64,000 nucleotides of DNA. It comes from Calonectria ilicicola. Lineage: Eukaryota > Ascomycota > Sordariomycetes > Hypocreales > Nectriaceae. Both the position numbers and the translations under genes were made by a program. Within the stretch, counting starts at the first letter, position 1; the number at the start of each line of letters is the position of its first letter. Shown here one piece after another: positions 37,101 through 47,274 of the stretch. The notes below the pieces were generated by a model that saw only the letters and a list, made by a program, of their open reading frames with translations, was not told the DNA's origin and made no database searches. The DNA lies in NCBI GenBank assembly GCA_020809705.1, contig CP085833.1, forward strand, positions 2,852,001-2,916,000, in the 5' to 3' direction.

Positions 37101-37522
37101 AGAGCTTCATGTACCTCCCTCCTCTCAGGTGTGCGCTGTGCGTGCAAGCAAGGCGGCGTCCCGGCCCCATCCCCGTGCCAGGCCCCGACTCGCTCATTTT
37201 GCACTTATATCCAAGACCCCTTTCACATCTCCATAATCTTTTCCCCTCCTTCTCTTCTTCTTTTCCTTGAGCTTCACGCTTATCCCAGATCCTCCTCGCT
37301 TCTCCCTTGCGCTCACCAGGTGGTCTGTCTTTGCATGGTTGCTTAGACCCCGCCTCTTCTACTCTCACCTCCCACCAAGCATCTTATCTAGACCATCTTT
37401 GGTCTGCCAAGATACGTGAAACGACAAGCTTCTCCAGCGCCGTCGTCAACCACAACCTCCGCCTTACAACCCTTCTTTTTTTTTTTATCCTCCCTCTACC
37501 TTGACCTCCTCTCGCCGTCACC
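34148..37522. other. long gene-poor intergenic region
   Basis: About 3.4 kb between divergent genes. No open frame shows a motif, a splice-consistent extension or a low-complexity pattern typical of real proteins. The last 300 bases before 37523 are C/T-rich with a T run at 37470-37479, the likely leader of the aminotransferase. A non-coding transcript cannot be excluded. Confidence 0.5.
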
Positions 37523-39942
37523 ATGTTCGGTGGTCGCAAGTTCTCCATTAACCGCCACACTGGCGCCCCCAAGACGCTCGCTCGTCGCTTCAGCTCTGGC
37601 GAGCCTACCAACAGCGGTCAGCCTCACTTTCCTTTTTCTTCTCCTCCCTGTCTCTGGTCCCATTACTGTGTGTGTCTCGTCTCGACCGCGTTGTATGTCT
37701 CAGCTACCCCTCGCCAACATTGTCACCCCACGCCCTAAGCTTCATGGGCGTCATGTGGCGGACCTTTGGGTATCATCACCAACATCGCCATGGGCGGCCG
37801 CAGAGAAATTCATTTTTTTCGAGGCCCGACAAAGCTCCAAAAATCGCCCCCTCATCTTCTCACACGTTGTCCTCTCCGCCTTTTCGGGCTCCCCACCTTG
37901 AAGGCTTTCCCCTGCCCTTACCCAGTGCTACCTGGCTCTCCCAGCTGCTACTCATTGCCCCTCATTCCCACTAGCACTACCCAATGGTACCTAACCTTTT
38001 TTGCGGCGTTGCCCCTCCCCTGCACCACCTGCCCAGCTTGGCAAGCTTGTCTGCAAAGCACCCCTCCAGCTCCCCCCTCTCTCCCACTTGCCTGGAGCTC
38101 TGGAGCTCCTCGCCCATAACGTCATTGGCAACATCCCAGCCTTGTGCTATGAGCCATCGACACAACCATCGCCTCAACTCCTCTGAGAACAATGACCAAG
38201 AATTTTTATTTCAATTCTTTTCCTGATGCGATCACCATGGCTTTTATCCTATAATACTGACTTTTTCCAAAGAATTCCAGTCCAAGGCTCATCGTGCGTT
38301 CCGTAACGCCCACGAGGGTCACCAGCCTCACGCCGGCCTTGATGCCAGCCGATCTTCCACCGGTGTTATCTGGTGTACCGAACGTGCCTCCGAGTATGGT
38401 TTCCTCGAGGAGCCTGATTCCTGGGCCAACCTGGGTCAGGGTGCCCCCGAAGTCGAAGATGAGATTGAGGGCTGCTTCCCCCGCCCTCAGACCGTCGACA
38501 TCTCCATGGCTGGCCGTGAGTACGGTCCCACTGCTGGTATCAAGCCCTTGAGAGAGGCTGTTGCCAAACTGTACAACGAGATGCACCGAAAGGGCAAGGA
38601 CAGCCAATATACTTGGGAGAACGTAGCCATTGTTCCTGGTGGTCGTGCTGGTCTCATCCGAATCGCTGCCGTCCTCGGAAACTCCTACCTGTCCTTCTTC
38701 TTGCCCGACTACACGGCTTACAACGAAATGCTTAGTCTTTTCAAGAACGTGAGTTTGCGTTGAATTGGTTCCTTCAAGGATATAAACTCGTCGTAACAGG
38801 CATGCTGACCAACGTCAATAGTTTGCTGCCATTCCTGTCCCTCTCAACGAGTCTGATGGCTACCACATTCACCCCGACAAGATCGCTGAGGAAATTGCCC
38901 GTGGTACCTCAGTCATTCTGACCTCTAACCCCCGCAACCCCACTGGTCGTGTTGTTGCCAACCCTGAGCTTGCTGAGATTCAGGACATTTGCCGTGGCCG
39001 CGCCACTTTCATCAGCGACGAGTTCTACTCTGGATACAACTACACCAGCAACTGTGATGGTTCTACCATCTCTGCCGCTGAGAACGTTGAGGATGTCGAT
39101 GAGGACGATGTCCTGATCATTGACGGTCTCACCAAGCGCTTCCGTCTTCCTGGATGGCGCATTGCCTGGATCATAGGTCCCAAGGGTGAGTAAAACCGAA
39201 CAAACATCTGCCCAACAATGACAGGATTATTAATGCTAACGATTTCTCGATAGAATACATCAATGCGTATGTTTCATAATGTAATGTTCAAGTTCTTTAC
39301 TAACAAATTTCTAGCATTGGCTCTTGCGGTAGTTACCTTGACGGTGGTGCCTGCCACCCCTTCCAGGAGGCTGCTGTGCCCATGCTTGAGCCCGAGTTGG
39401 TCAAGAAGGAAATGATCCACCTCCAGTCTCATTTCCGGGTATGTTTTACAAAAGTCCCATTTTTTGTCAGGAGTCATTGTTAACAATGTATTAGGACAAG
39501 CGTGACTACGTCGTTCGTCGTCTGCGTGAGATGGGCTTCGTCATCAAGTACGTTCCCGACTCGACTTTCTACCTGTAAGTGTACACCCATCTCTCGAACA
39601 TGACTGTGAGGATTGGAAAAGCTGATTGTCGGTAGCTGGCTGAACCTTGAGGGTCTTCCCGAGTCTATTGCCGACGGTCTCAACTTCTTCCAGGCTTGTC
39701 TAGAGGAGAAGGTCATTGTCGTGCCTGGTATCTTCTTCGATCTTAACCCTTCGCGTCGTCGTGACCTGTTTGACAGCCCTTGCCATCACTTCGTTCGTCT
39801 TTCATACGGACCCAGAATGGATGTACTGAAGATGGGCATGGACGCCATCGAGCGTGTCGTCCAGAAGTAAGTTTTTATCATGGCATCGATTGTCTAATAG
39901 AAGCAGGCTAACGTGTTATGCAGGGCCAAGAACCGTGGTTAA
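37523..39942 (+). CDS. PLP-dependent aminotransferase, fold type I (class I/II)
   Basis: Pyridoxal-phosphate enzyme of 466 residues; substrate not predictable here. Exons are 37523-37616, 38273-38748, 38822-39185, 39254-39266, 39315-39438, 39495-39574, 39636-39866 and 39924-39942, summing to 467 codons. Core motifs are AGREYGPTAGIKPLR, SNPRNPTGR (the Asn contacting PLP), SDEFYSGYNY (Asp256, Tyr259) and the Schiff-base lysine K295 in LTKRFRLPGWR. The C-terminal arginine region is HHFVRLSYG. The first 25 residues (RRFS among them) may be a weak mitochondrial signal. The first intron is 656 nt, about ten times the usual length, and the fourth exon is only 13 nt. Both joins are needed to keep the frame. 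It resembles aspartate/alanine and ACC-synthase-like aminotransferases. Confidence 0.87.
39254..39266 (+). other. 13-nt microexon of the aminotransferase gene
   Basis: Encodes the segment EYINA across its two junctions. It is flanked by GTGAGT...TCGATAG (39186-39253) and GTATGT...TTCTAG (39267-39314) introns. Skipping it would shift the frame right after the PLP-lysine region. Confidence 0.75.
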
Positions 39943-40943
39943 ATTATTTGATACCTTGCCCGGAGTCCTCGCCAGTGGCTCAGCTCCTGACTAATGAGTT
40001 CTGAAAAGGTCTCATCCTTTGAAGAATGTCGAAGCTGGGTATCCGTACGGCGAGAGGGTTTATGATGAGAAAGAAGAGGATGACATTTATAACTAGAATC
40101 TCAAGTGATGTAAGCTTGAGGGGATGGTGTGGGAACCAAGCTTTGTTAACCGATCCATGCCGCGGAAACATGCACATGTTAGATGATGCCCATGGCACTT
40201 GCGTATTAAAGACAATCCTCGCAGCCGAGGGTTGCGAATTGAACCGAAGATACACACAAAGTTCCTTGAAGTGGTCCCTGAAAACGATTAAGCCTCCTGT
40301 GAATGGCCAGACTGTCAGGTCATCATATCCCCTGTCCATCTCGTCATCGCCCCGGATATTGTTGAATAGGTCTCTAATGCGGCTTATTACGAAGAAACGA
40401 GATGCCTACCTATCAGATGTCGCCCACAGCAGACCCCCGGCGATGGCACCATACATCCCGCGCATCATCCCGCGCTGCAGATCTGAACTTGCATCGCAAG
40501 CTCCCCCAATTTTTCATCGCTCCCCGCATAGGCGGGAAGGTGGGTTCAGTGCATACCGCCGCCGTTTTCATGTGCATTCGTGTAACAACAGGAGAGGGGA
40601 ACAGGGTGAGGTTATACAGAAGGAATTACGTTGCAATGTGGGCATCGGGGAGTTCAGTTTGTGGCCAAGCCAATCAAGACGAAGAGCGCTTGGCGGCTCG
40701 GTTCCTTTTTTTTTTTCTTGTCTAATTTCTACCTTGCAAACTCAACCCACTTTCCGTCTAGATATTTGTCACACCTAGCTTCTAGCTCTCTTTCAGATAT
40801 CCCAACCCACACGGTCTGCCCTTTTTTTTTTTTTTTTTTCTTGTGTAACACCGTCGCTTTCTACGGTCGTGGGGGGACCTCGGATCGAGACGCTTCGAAT
40901 ACGCTGTCCGTGGGGTGGGAGACTTTTGAACTCTTACTACGCC
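39943..40943. other. intergenic region upstream of the small mitochondrial protein gene
   Basis: About 1 kb with the 3' end of the aminotransferase gene and the promoter of the next gene. T runs lie at 40707-40716 and 40823-40840. Open frames lack motifs. Confidence 0.5.
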
Positions 40944-41465
40944 ATGCTCACGCGCCTCGCCCGACAACCTGTGATTTCCTTGTGCAGGTTCGTGAGCACG
41001 TCACGCTCGCAGCCAGGTGTGGCAGCCTCCGGCCCTTCAGGAGGATCACCGGCCACTAAAATGGGGGCTTCCGAACAAAAACAGCAGCAGCAGACTGGCA
41101 ACTCCGAAACGATGCCAGCATCGGCCTCCACCGCCTCCGCGCAGCAGCCGCCCGGAGGAAATGGGATGCTTCCGCTCCCCGCACCGCCCCCGCAGGCAGA
41201 GCAGATGAATGCAGACGGGGGCGATGACGTGACGACGCTACGTGTGGGAGAATCGCTGCGGCTGGACGCGCTCGGCCCGCTGGTGGTCAACACGGACGGA
41301 TCCATGGCCCGCGTAGGCAACTGGGTAGGCATGACGGAGATGGAGCGCGAAGCGACGCTGCGCCTGTTGGGGAAACGAAACCGCCAGAGGCTGGAGGCGT
41401 TGAAGGCCAGGAAGGACGCCGAGGAGGCGGCCAACCGAGGTCGTAGCACCAACGGCAGCGGGTAG
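40944..41465 (+). CDS. small conserved fungal protein, probably mitochondrial, function unknown
   Basis: A 173-residue protein in one exon. The start at 40944 gives an N terminus (MLTRLARQPVISLCRFVSTS) that is Arg- and Ser-rich, amphipathic and free of acids, as in mitochondrial presequences. Residues about 35-95 are low in complexity (Gln, Pro, Ala, Ser). The C-terminal 75 residues look conserved and folded: LDALGPLVVNTDG, then RVGNWVGMTEMERE and LRLLGKRNRQRLEAL, which reads like a helical fungal mitochondrial protein motif that I recall only as uncharacterised. A GTG-initiated extension upstream is unlikely. I cannot name the gene. Confidence 0.7.
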   Translation: MLTRLARQPVISLCRFVSTSRSQPGVAASGPSGGSPATKMGASEQKQQQQTGNSETMPASASTASAQQPPGGNGMLPLPAPPPQAEQMNADGGDDVTTLRVGESLRLDALGPLVVNTDGSMARVGNWVGMTEMEREATLRLLGKRNRQRLEALKARKDAEEAANRGRSTNGSG

Positions 41466-42151
41466 TTAGTGGTGGAGGGAAAAGCGTTGGTTTGAGTGGC
41501 TTGTAGCCCATAGAGGAGATACAGGAATCACACACACACATTACATGCGCTCATACGCTCACATGCTCACTCACGCACACGCAGACAACCCAAAAGAATC
41601 AGTGGGCAGGAAGGGTTCAGATGTTGTGTGGTCCAGATTATGTATCGAAAAAGACCCTTGCCGATGGTGTGTTGAGCACTGACGGTTCCTCTCTTTGAAA
41701 ACTTTCGTGCAACGAGGAGATACTAAAATTGTACGATTGTCGTAAACCCATTGATATCATTGCAAGAAAAGAAAACCCAAAAAAACCAAAATACGACTTC
41801 CCCTTATGTCTCTCGCCTGGCCACCTCGAGATGTGGCTCTATCCAGTCGCCCCTCATGAATGCATGCATATGCGTCTCTGCCAGCTGACGACGCTCTGAT
41901 ATATACCCAAAAACCCCGTCTTCATCCTCATCTATGCATTTGTCGTTGGGCAGCCTTGATGGCCAACCCGGAGCACACCTGCCTGGTCCGACCCAGGTCT
42001 TTTGAATTTCAATCAAACGCCCCCAGCCGCCCCTTCCGCAACCCAGAGAGAAGAACGCCGCCCGACCCTCAGCATCAGCAAGAGAGATGAGATATGTTAC
42101 CATCCATAGAATTGTTCTTTTTTCTTTCCATAGTATTGGTCAACTAAGATA
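41466..42151. other. convergent spacer before the bZIP gene
   Basis: A 686-base region between two 3' ends. It contains CA-rich simple sequence around 41529-41583 and A/T-rich DNA. No coding frame is supported. Confidence 0.5.
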
Positions 42152-43694
42152 TCACCGTTCCTCCTTGACGGACTCGTCCTGTTTCGAATCGGACTTTGAC
42201 TTGTCGCTGGTCTGTCGGGTGGCAGCAAACTCCTTCCAGAGGGTAACAATCTCATCATTGCCCTCGTTCTTCTCAACAAGGAGGTTCTTGAGCCACTTGT
42301 TCTCCATCTCGAGTTGCTGAACCTTGCTCTCAAGGTTAGAGACCTTCTCGGACATCTCCTTGGCGGATTTCTCAAGGGCCTGCTCGCGCTGCTTCTTCTT
42401 AATTCGGAAGCGGGCAGATGCGGCTGTGTTGCGTCTTCGCTTGTCCTCTTCGGCAGCCTGGCGGGAGGCTTCCTCGAAGTTCATAGCACGGCCAGAGCCG
42501 GGCCCGCTCTCGGACTTGCGCTTCTCGGCAGACTGAGGGGCGGCAGGTTGAGCATAGTGGGCGGGCTGGTGCTGGGTCTGAGGCACCTGGGGGTAGGCAG
42601 ATGAACCAGTTTGCATAGAAGGGAAGTTCTGGTTGCCTTCCGGGAAGCCGTTCAAGGGCGTGGAAGGATAGGCGCTGGTGCTGAAGTCGGGGAAGCTAAA
42701 GTCACCTGCCATGGTAGGGTGGTTAGCCAAGCTGGTGGCGATACAAGAGTCATGACAATGAGTATGTCAGAGTATGGGAATGATAAAGACAATCAAGAGG
42801 TGAAGGATAATACATGATGTAGCAAAGGCCATGGAGACTGGGGAAACGACTTTCCCATCTTGGGAAGGGGAGTGAGAGGGAACAGGGGGGTTGATCGATG
42901 TCGTGATCGGGGCCCGCAAATCACGAGATATTGCACCATAGACACCATCCCGCCCAGCCAGCCATTTAGGTTTGGTTGGTACCCTAGGACGTGCCACACT
43001 CCAGCAGAGGCTGCATACCGCGACAACTTTGTCCCAATGATTGAAGGGCGCGACGCACAGGGGGGGCAGGGGAAGAGAATGTCATGGGTGGGGAGCAAGT
43101 GTTGGTTGAAAGAGCGGGTGCAGTTCGTCTTGCATCAAGGGCTAGCAAAGCCCCAGAAATGCATGTCTCTCAAAGCCGTCCACTTGAGCGGTATTGGACT
43201 TGACGGTGTGGAGGAGGAGACGACAGGAGCCGCGGAGATGCAGTGCCGTGCGGTGCACTCCGGCAAAAGCGCCTTGCAGAAAGCTCATCTCAAGCTCATG
43301 ATCCCGGACATGTCTGTGACCGAATATATCGATAACACGGCAAAAATTGACTGGGATCTGTGGTTTCTCAATGCTGGTGAAATAAATAATAAAAAAACTC
43401 ACTCTGAATGAAATCGAGGTTGGCGAGGTCTCCCATGACGGATTGAGCAGGAGTCAAGTCGTCGGAAGGTGAAGCGCTCTGAGAAGACTCAACATCAACC
43501 TTGACCGGATGAGCCTGGTAGTCGGTGTTCTGGCCTGTCTCGAAATCGAAGAACTGGGTGTTGGTAAACAGAGCGAGGTCCTCCTCCATGGTGAAAGGCT
43601 CCTCGGGAGCCGACTCCTGGCGGTTGATGGCGTTGAGATCCCTGAGGTACTGCGACACGTTGGGGCCGCGACGACCGTTGTAGTTGTTGGACAT
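42152..43694 (-). CDS. bZIP transcription factor of the CYS-3/MetR sulfur-regulator type
   Basis: Predicted nuclear activator of sulfur assimilation genes. Exons 43694-43403 and 42705-42152 sum to 282 codons (281 residues). The N terminus (MSNNYNGRRGPNVSQYLRDL) is the recognisable opening of the MetR/CYS-3 family, followed by an acidic activation-like region. The C-terminal bZIP has the basic region KRRRNTAASARFRIKKKQRE and a zipper with leucines in VSNLESKVQQLEMENKWLKNLL. The basic region differs from GCN4/CPC-1, which supports CYS-3/MetR over amino-acid control. The single intron is 697 nt, far longer than others here. An ATG at 42712, seven bases before the acceptor, is in frame with exon 2 and could start a bZIP-only form. 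In the family the protein is controlled by a ubiquitin ligase and by sulfur supply. Confidence 0.87.
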
Positions 43695-46600
43695 GGTTTT
43701 TTATGTGATTTTGCCGCGGTTAATTGGCACCGGAAATCCTTCACTCCGGCAGTGAAAAGAAATTAGATAGCCCTCCTCTTGACGGATGAGATGCCGAATT
43801 GGAGAAAAAAAAATAAAGGATTCGTAGTTGGATGGTTGAGACCGGATGCGGCACAGAGTCGTTCAATCACACTGGGTGAGGGAGCGGGGTTTGTGTGGCC
43901 TTTATTTTCTGCGGGACAAATTGTCGCAGGGCGATGACTCGAAGGGGGTCCAACAGGCAACGCTGAGAATGAACGTCGGCGTCACGTCGTCGTAAACCAG
44001 ATGGCCAATGTCGAACTGTTGACGGGCAAAGTCGAGTCTCTCTGGTGGGCGGCGCACGCAGAGAAGTGTCGAGATGGGCGTCTGGGAAGATGTGGAGGAA
44101 GAAAGAAACTCGACCTGGAGTCCTGGGGGGTTTTCAGACAGTGGATGCTTTTGTCGAGGCCGATTGCCGCCGAAGCCACGGTGTAGTGGGTAGTAACAGT
44201 GGGTAGTGGGGAGGTTTGGCAGACTAGAGCGTGTCGGGAGGTGGACGGGTGGTGCGCCTGTAGTGGGCTTAGCGGTGCAGCGGTGCGCGTGGGCAGTCCC
44301 AGGGATCACAGTGCAACGCCCTGTGCCATCCCAGCCCGCCTGCGTCGCTGGAGACGAGGGCGGTCCGACAGCACTCCCAGACAGACCCAATCAGCCTCTG
44401 GGTCGCTCACTGCATGTTTTCGTACTGTACGAGTGAGCCCGTCAAAGATGCAGGCTAGGTGAAGCCACCAATTCCGGTGGGGGTCTGCCCCTCCCTGGCC
44501 GTCCACTGAAAGGCGCGGAGTTAGTTGTGTGTCAGGACTGCTTAACAATCAACCCATGAAAGAACCGGGATTCCGTCAACCTTCCCCCACGTCCATGGCA
44601 CCTTGGACCCTGCGCCCTACCACGAGAGTTGCCAGAGTCGCACAGATGCAATGAGAGAATCAACTCGTCTCTCATTTCTCCTCGGTTACGACGCTTGATT
44701 GATTCTCGATAGTTTTGGTACCTTTTTTGGAATTATTTTTTGGGTTCTATGCTCCCTGCGCGTGTGTGCATTCCGGTGCTGCATTTGCGGACCGCGGAGG
44801 GCCGGTTCCTGGATTACAAATCCTCAAGTCCGCTAGATGCATAGGCACATTCTCACGGTCTAGAAAGCGTCGGCGTTCTTCCGAAGGACCAAGGGAACCA
44901 ATGCCTCGAAAGGGGCGCTCCACTTGCCATTCTGACCGTCCCTCACTGCGGATCCAACAAGAGGTTGACTTGAGAGGGACTAGGGTTGTCTCTCACACCC
45001 GATCTACAAACACTGACCGGGCTCAGTTGCCGTTCTGTGTCTAATTTGGACGAGATGCCAGTCCAGGGCCGAACGGACCACCGTGGACTCCCCGAGCAAA
45101 GTGCGAAGTGCCGCACGAAAATTTTAAGCATTCTTCTTTGACATATCACATAAAATATGTAATCATTGTCGTGCAGTATATTATGTAGCAGAACTGCTTT
45201 GTGCTTATTGTCGGTCTGGAGGTGATGTCACGATGAGGCGTTTCACTAATATTATTATTATGGTCGCCACTTTCACATTCACGGCCTGCATGCATCGGCC
45301 AAGTTTGTCAGTGCATCTCAGACAAGGGCCCAGCCTCACAGCGCCAAGGCCCAACGATCAGTAGCGCCAGCCCAGCCAGGTCGTGGCAAATCCCTCCGAC
45401 TTCGTCCAGCTAACTTTTCGCCTCCGAGCCAGTGACACCTCGATTACCGAGCTTCGTGCCCGGTCGGAAACCCTGATTGAAGCTTTGGGCAGAGCTGCAC
45501 CAACGCACTTTTTTTTTTTTTTTGGAGGGGAAAGAAATGGAAGCGTAAAACAAATCTAAATGAAAAAACTCTTCACACTTTCATTTAACAAAACTTCAAG
45601 CGAAAACCCAATCGGACATCCAAGGATCCTGAAATACCAACGGTCATCGAATGCAACCTCGCACAGTGTTCAGCCGCCTCGAGACTCCGCCGGAGCTCCG
45701 CCCTCGACCGACGTGGAAATGAATGACAATGAATGGGCTGGCTTGCTTCAGGCTGCACATGCTCGGGAGGTGTCCCATCGGCGTGTGTCCATGTATGTAT
45801 GTACGTGACTCCAGCCCCATTTCCAGGATGCAGGCAGAGGCCGCGTCAAAGAACTCCTCGTGGGTATTTGGCGCAAATAATGAATGTTGTGTGGACGGGA
45901 GCGCTGCCGTGTGCTTTGGCCCTGCGACTGATTGGGAAACGTCATTATCAAATCTCGACCCATCCACCAATCGTCGTGGCCTGAGCCTCCCAACTCCCCG
46001 AGATTTTGGGGCCCCAATGTCAAAAGCAAGCCCCCCCGACCTCGTGGACCCTCGCTTCTGCTAGTCTTGGCCCCCGCCCCAAGACATGGGAACTCCCCGA
46101 GGTCACCCTCCAACCCTCCACCAGGCCTGACGAGATCACCAGGTCGGTCAGGCCAATGTCAGATTATTCGTGTGTGCCCTCACTCGTCACCTTGTCGGTT
46201 TCTGTCACTCCCACGCAAGCACGCAAGCCACCACACACCACTTACGAACCATGCGTCCCAAATACGGATCCTGCCTGCAACCTTAGCTTCTGCTTTGCGG
46301 TATTCGCGCATCTGCCGACCCAGATCTGCACCGGCCTGAGGCAAGGAGCGACATAGCCCTTGTTGCATGAGCGTGGGGGATGGCCGAGCTACTGGCCGAG
46401 GTTCTGTAATTGAAGCAGCCGCGAATTCCTGGGCAGTGTTAGGCAATCATTGTGAGGGAGCCGCGCCGTCTGCCTCGTCATCGGGGAGTTCATCAGAAAA
46501 GGTCTGCCAGGCCCCAGAACTCTGCAAATTCTCCCATACCCCTTTGAAATCTCCCCGCCCTAACGTCTCGCTTCTCCGAGTTTTGCCCTGTTCCAGCAAT

Positions 46601-47274
46601 GAGTGTCCGTCGCTGTGGGGGCATCGGGTCCTGCGAAGGCCAGCCAGTGGTGGCCGACCAAATTCAGGGTCAATCAAGTACGTATTAGATACCGGGTCAT
46701 GCCATGCCCACGTCCGAGTCGTCCCATAAAACGCAGCAAGGATGCCAAAGCCGCATAACGTGCCTCGTCACCTTAACATTCGCCTGTTTATGAAGAGACT
46801 TCCCAGCATTCGGGTATACGTTTACGAGATGTGTGCCATGAACTTGGGACCCGAGTGTTTCTCGCTCACCCCACGTTAACATTGATGATTTCCATGGAAC
46901 CCGTGAACGAGAGGCCTTTTTCTTTTCTGGTGCTCCTCCGTAAACCCGTAAACTTTGTGCGAGAGTGATTTTGGCAATACCCTTTTGGCTCTAAAACCGA
47001 CCTGGTTCTAAATTACCTTGCCTCCAGCAGCCGTCCAAAAATTGGCATGCAGGATTTCGGGGCGAGAGAAGGTCAAAACGGTTGTGCGAAGCAGAGTTAG
47101 GATTTCCAAGTTCGGAGATAATAAGATACCTTGCGAGCTCTGCGCCATCCTCTTTAATGAGTAAAGCAATCTAGATGCTATTGTTGCTCCCGTTTTCCTC
47201 CCATTCCATCAAACTTTTCTTGCGCATTTGCTTCATGTATACCTGGCTCTAGCTTGTCTCAATCACAACAGGCA
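43695..47274. other. long divergent gene-poor region
   Basis: About 3.6 kb between the bZIP gene and the M13 peptidase gene, which point away from each other. I see no supported gene. It contains a T run at 45510-45525 and an ATT repeat near 45250-45260. The bZIP leader has no ATG on the minus strand for about 300 bases. Confidence 0.5.

Noticed and set aside
42860..43411. 183-codon plus-strand open frame inside the bZIP intron
   Set aside because: It is antisense to the bZIP gene, has no recognisable motif and an amino-acid mix typical of random translation.
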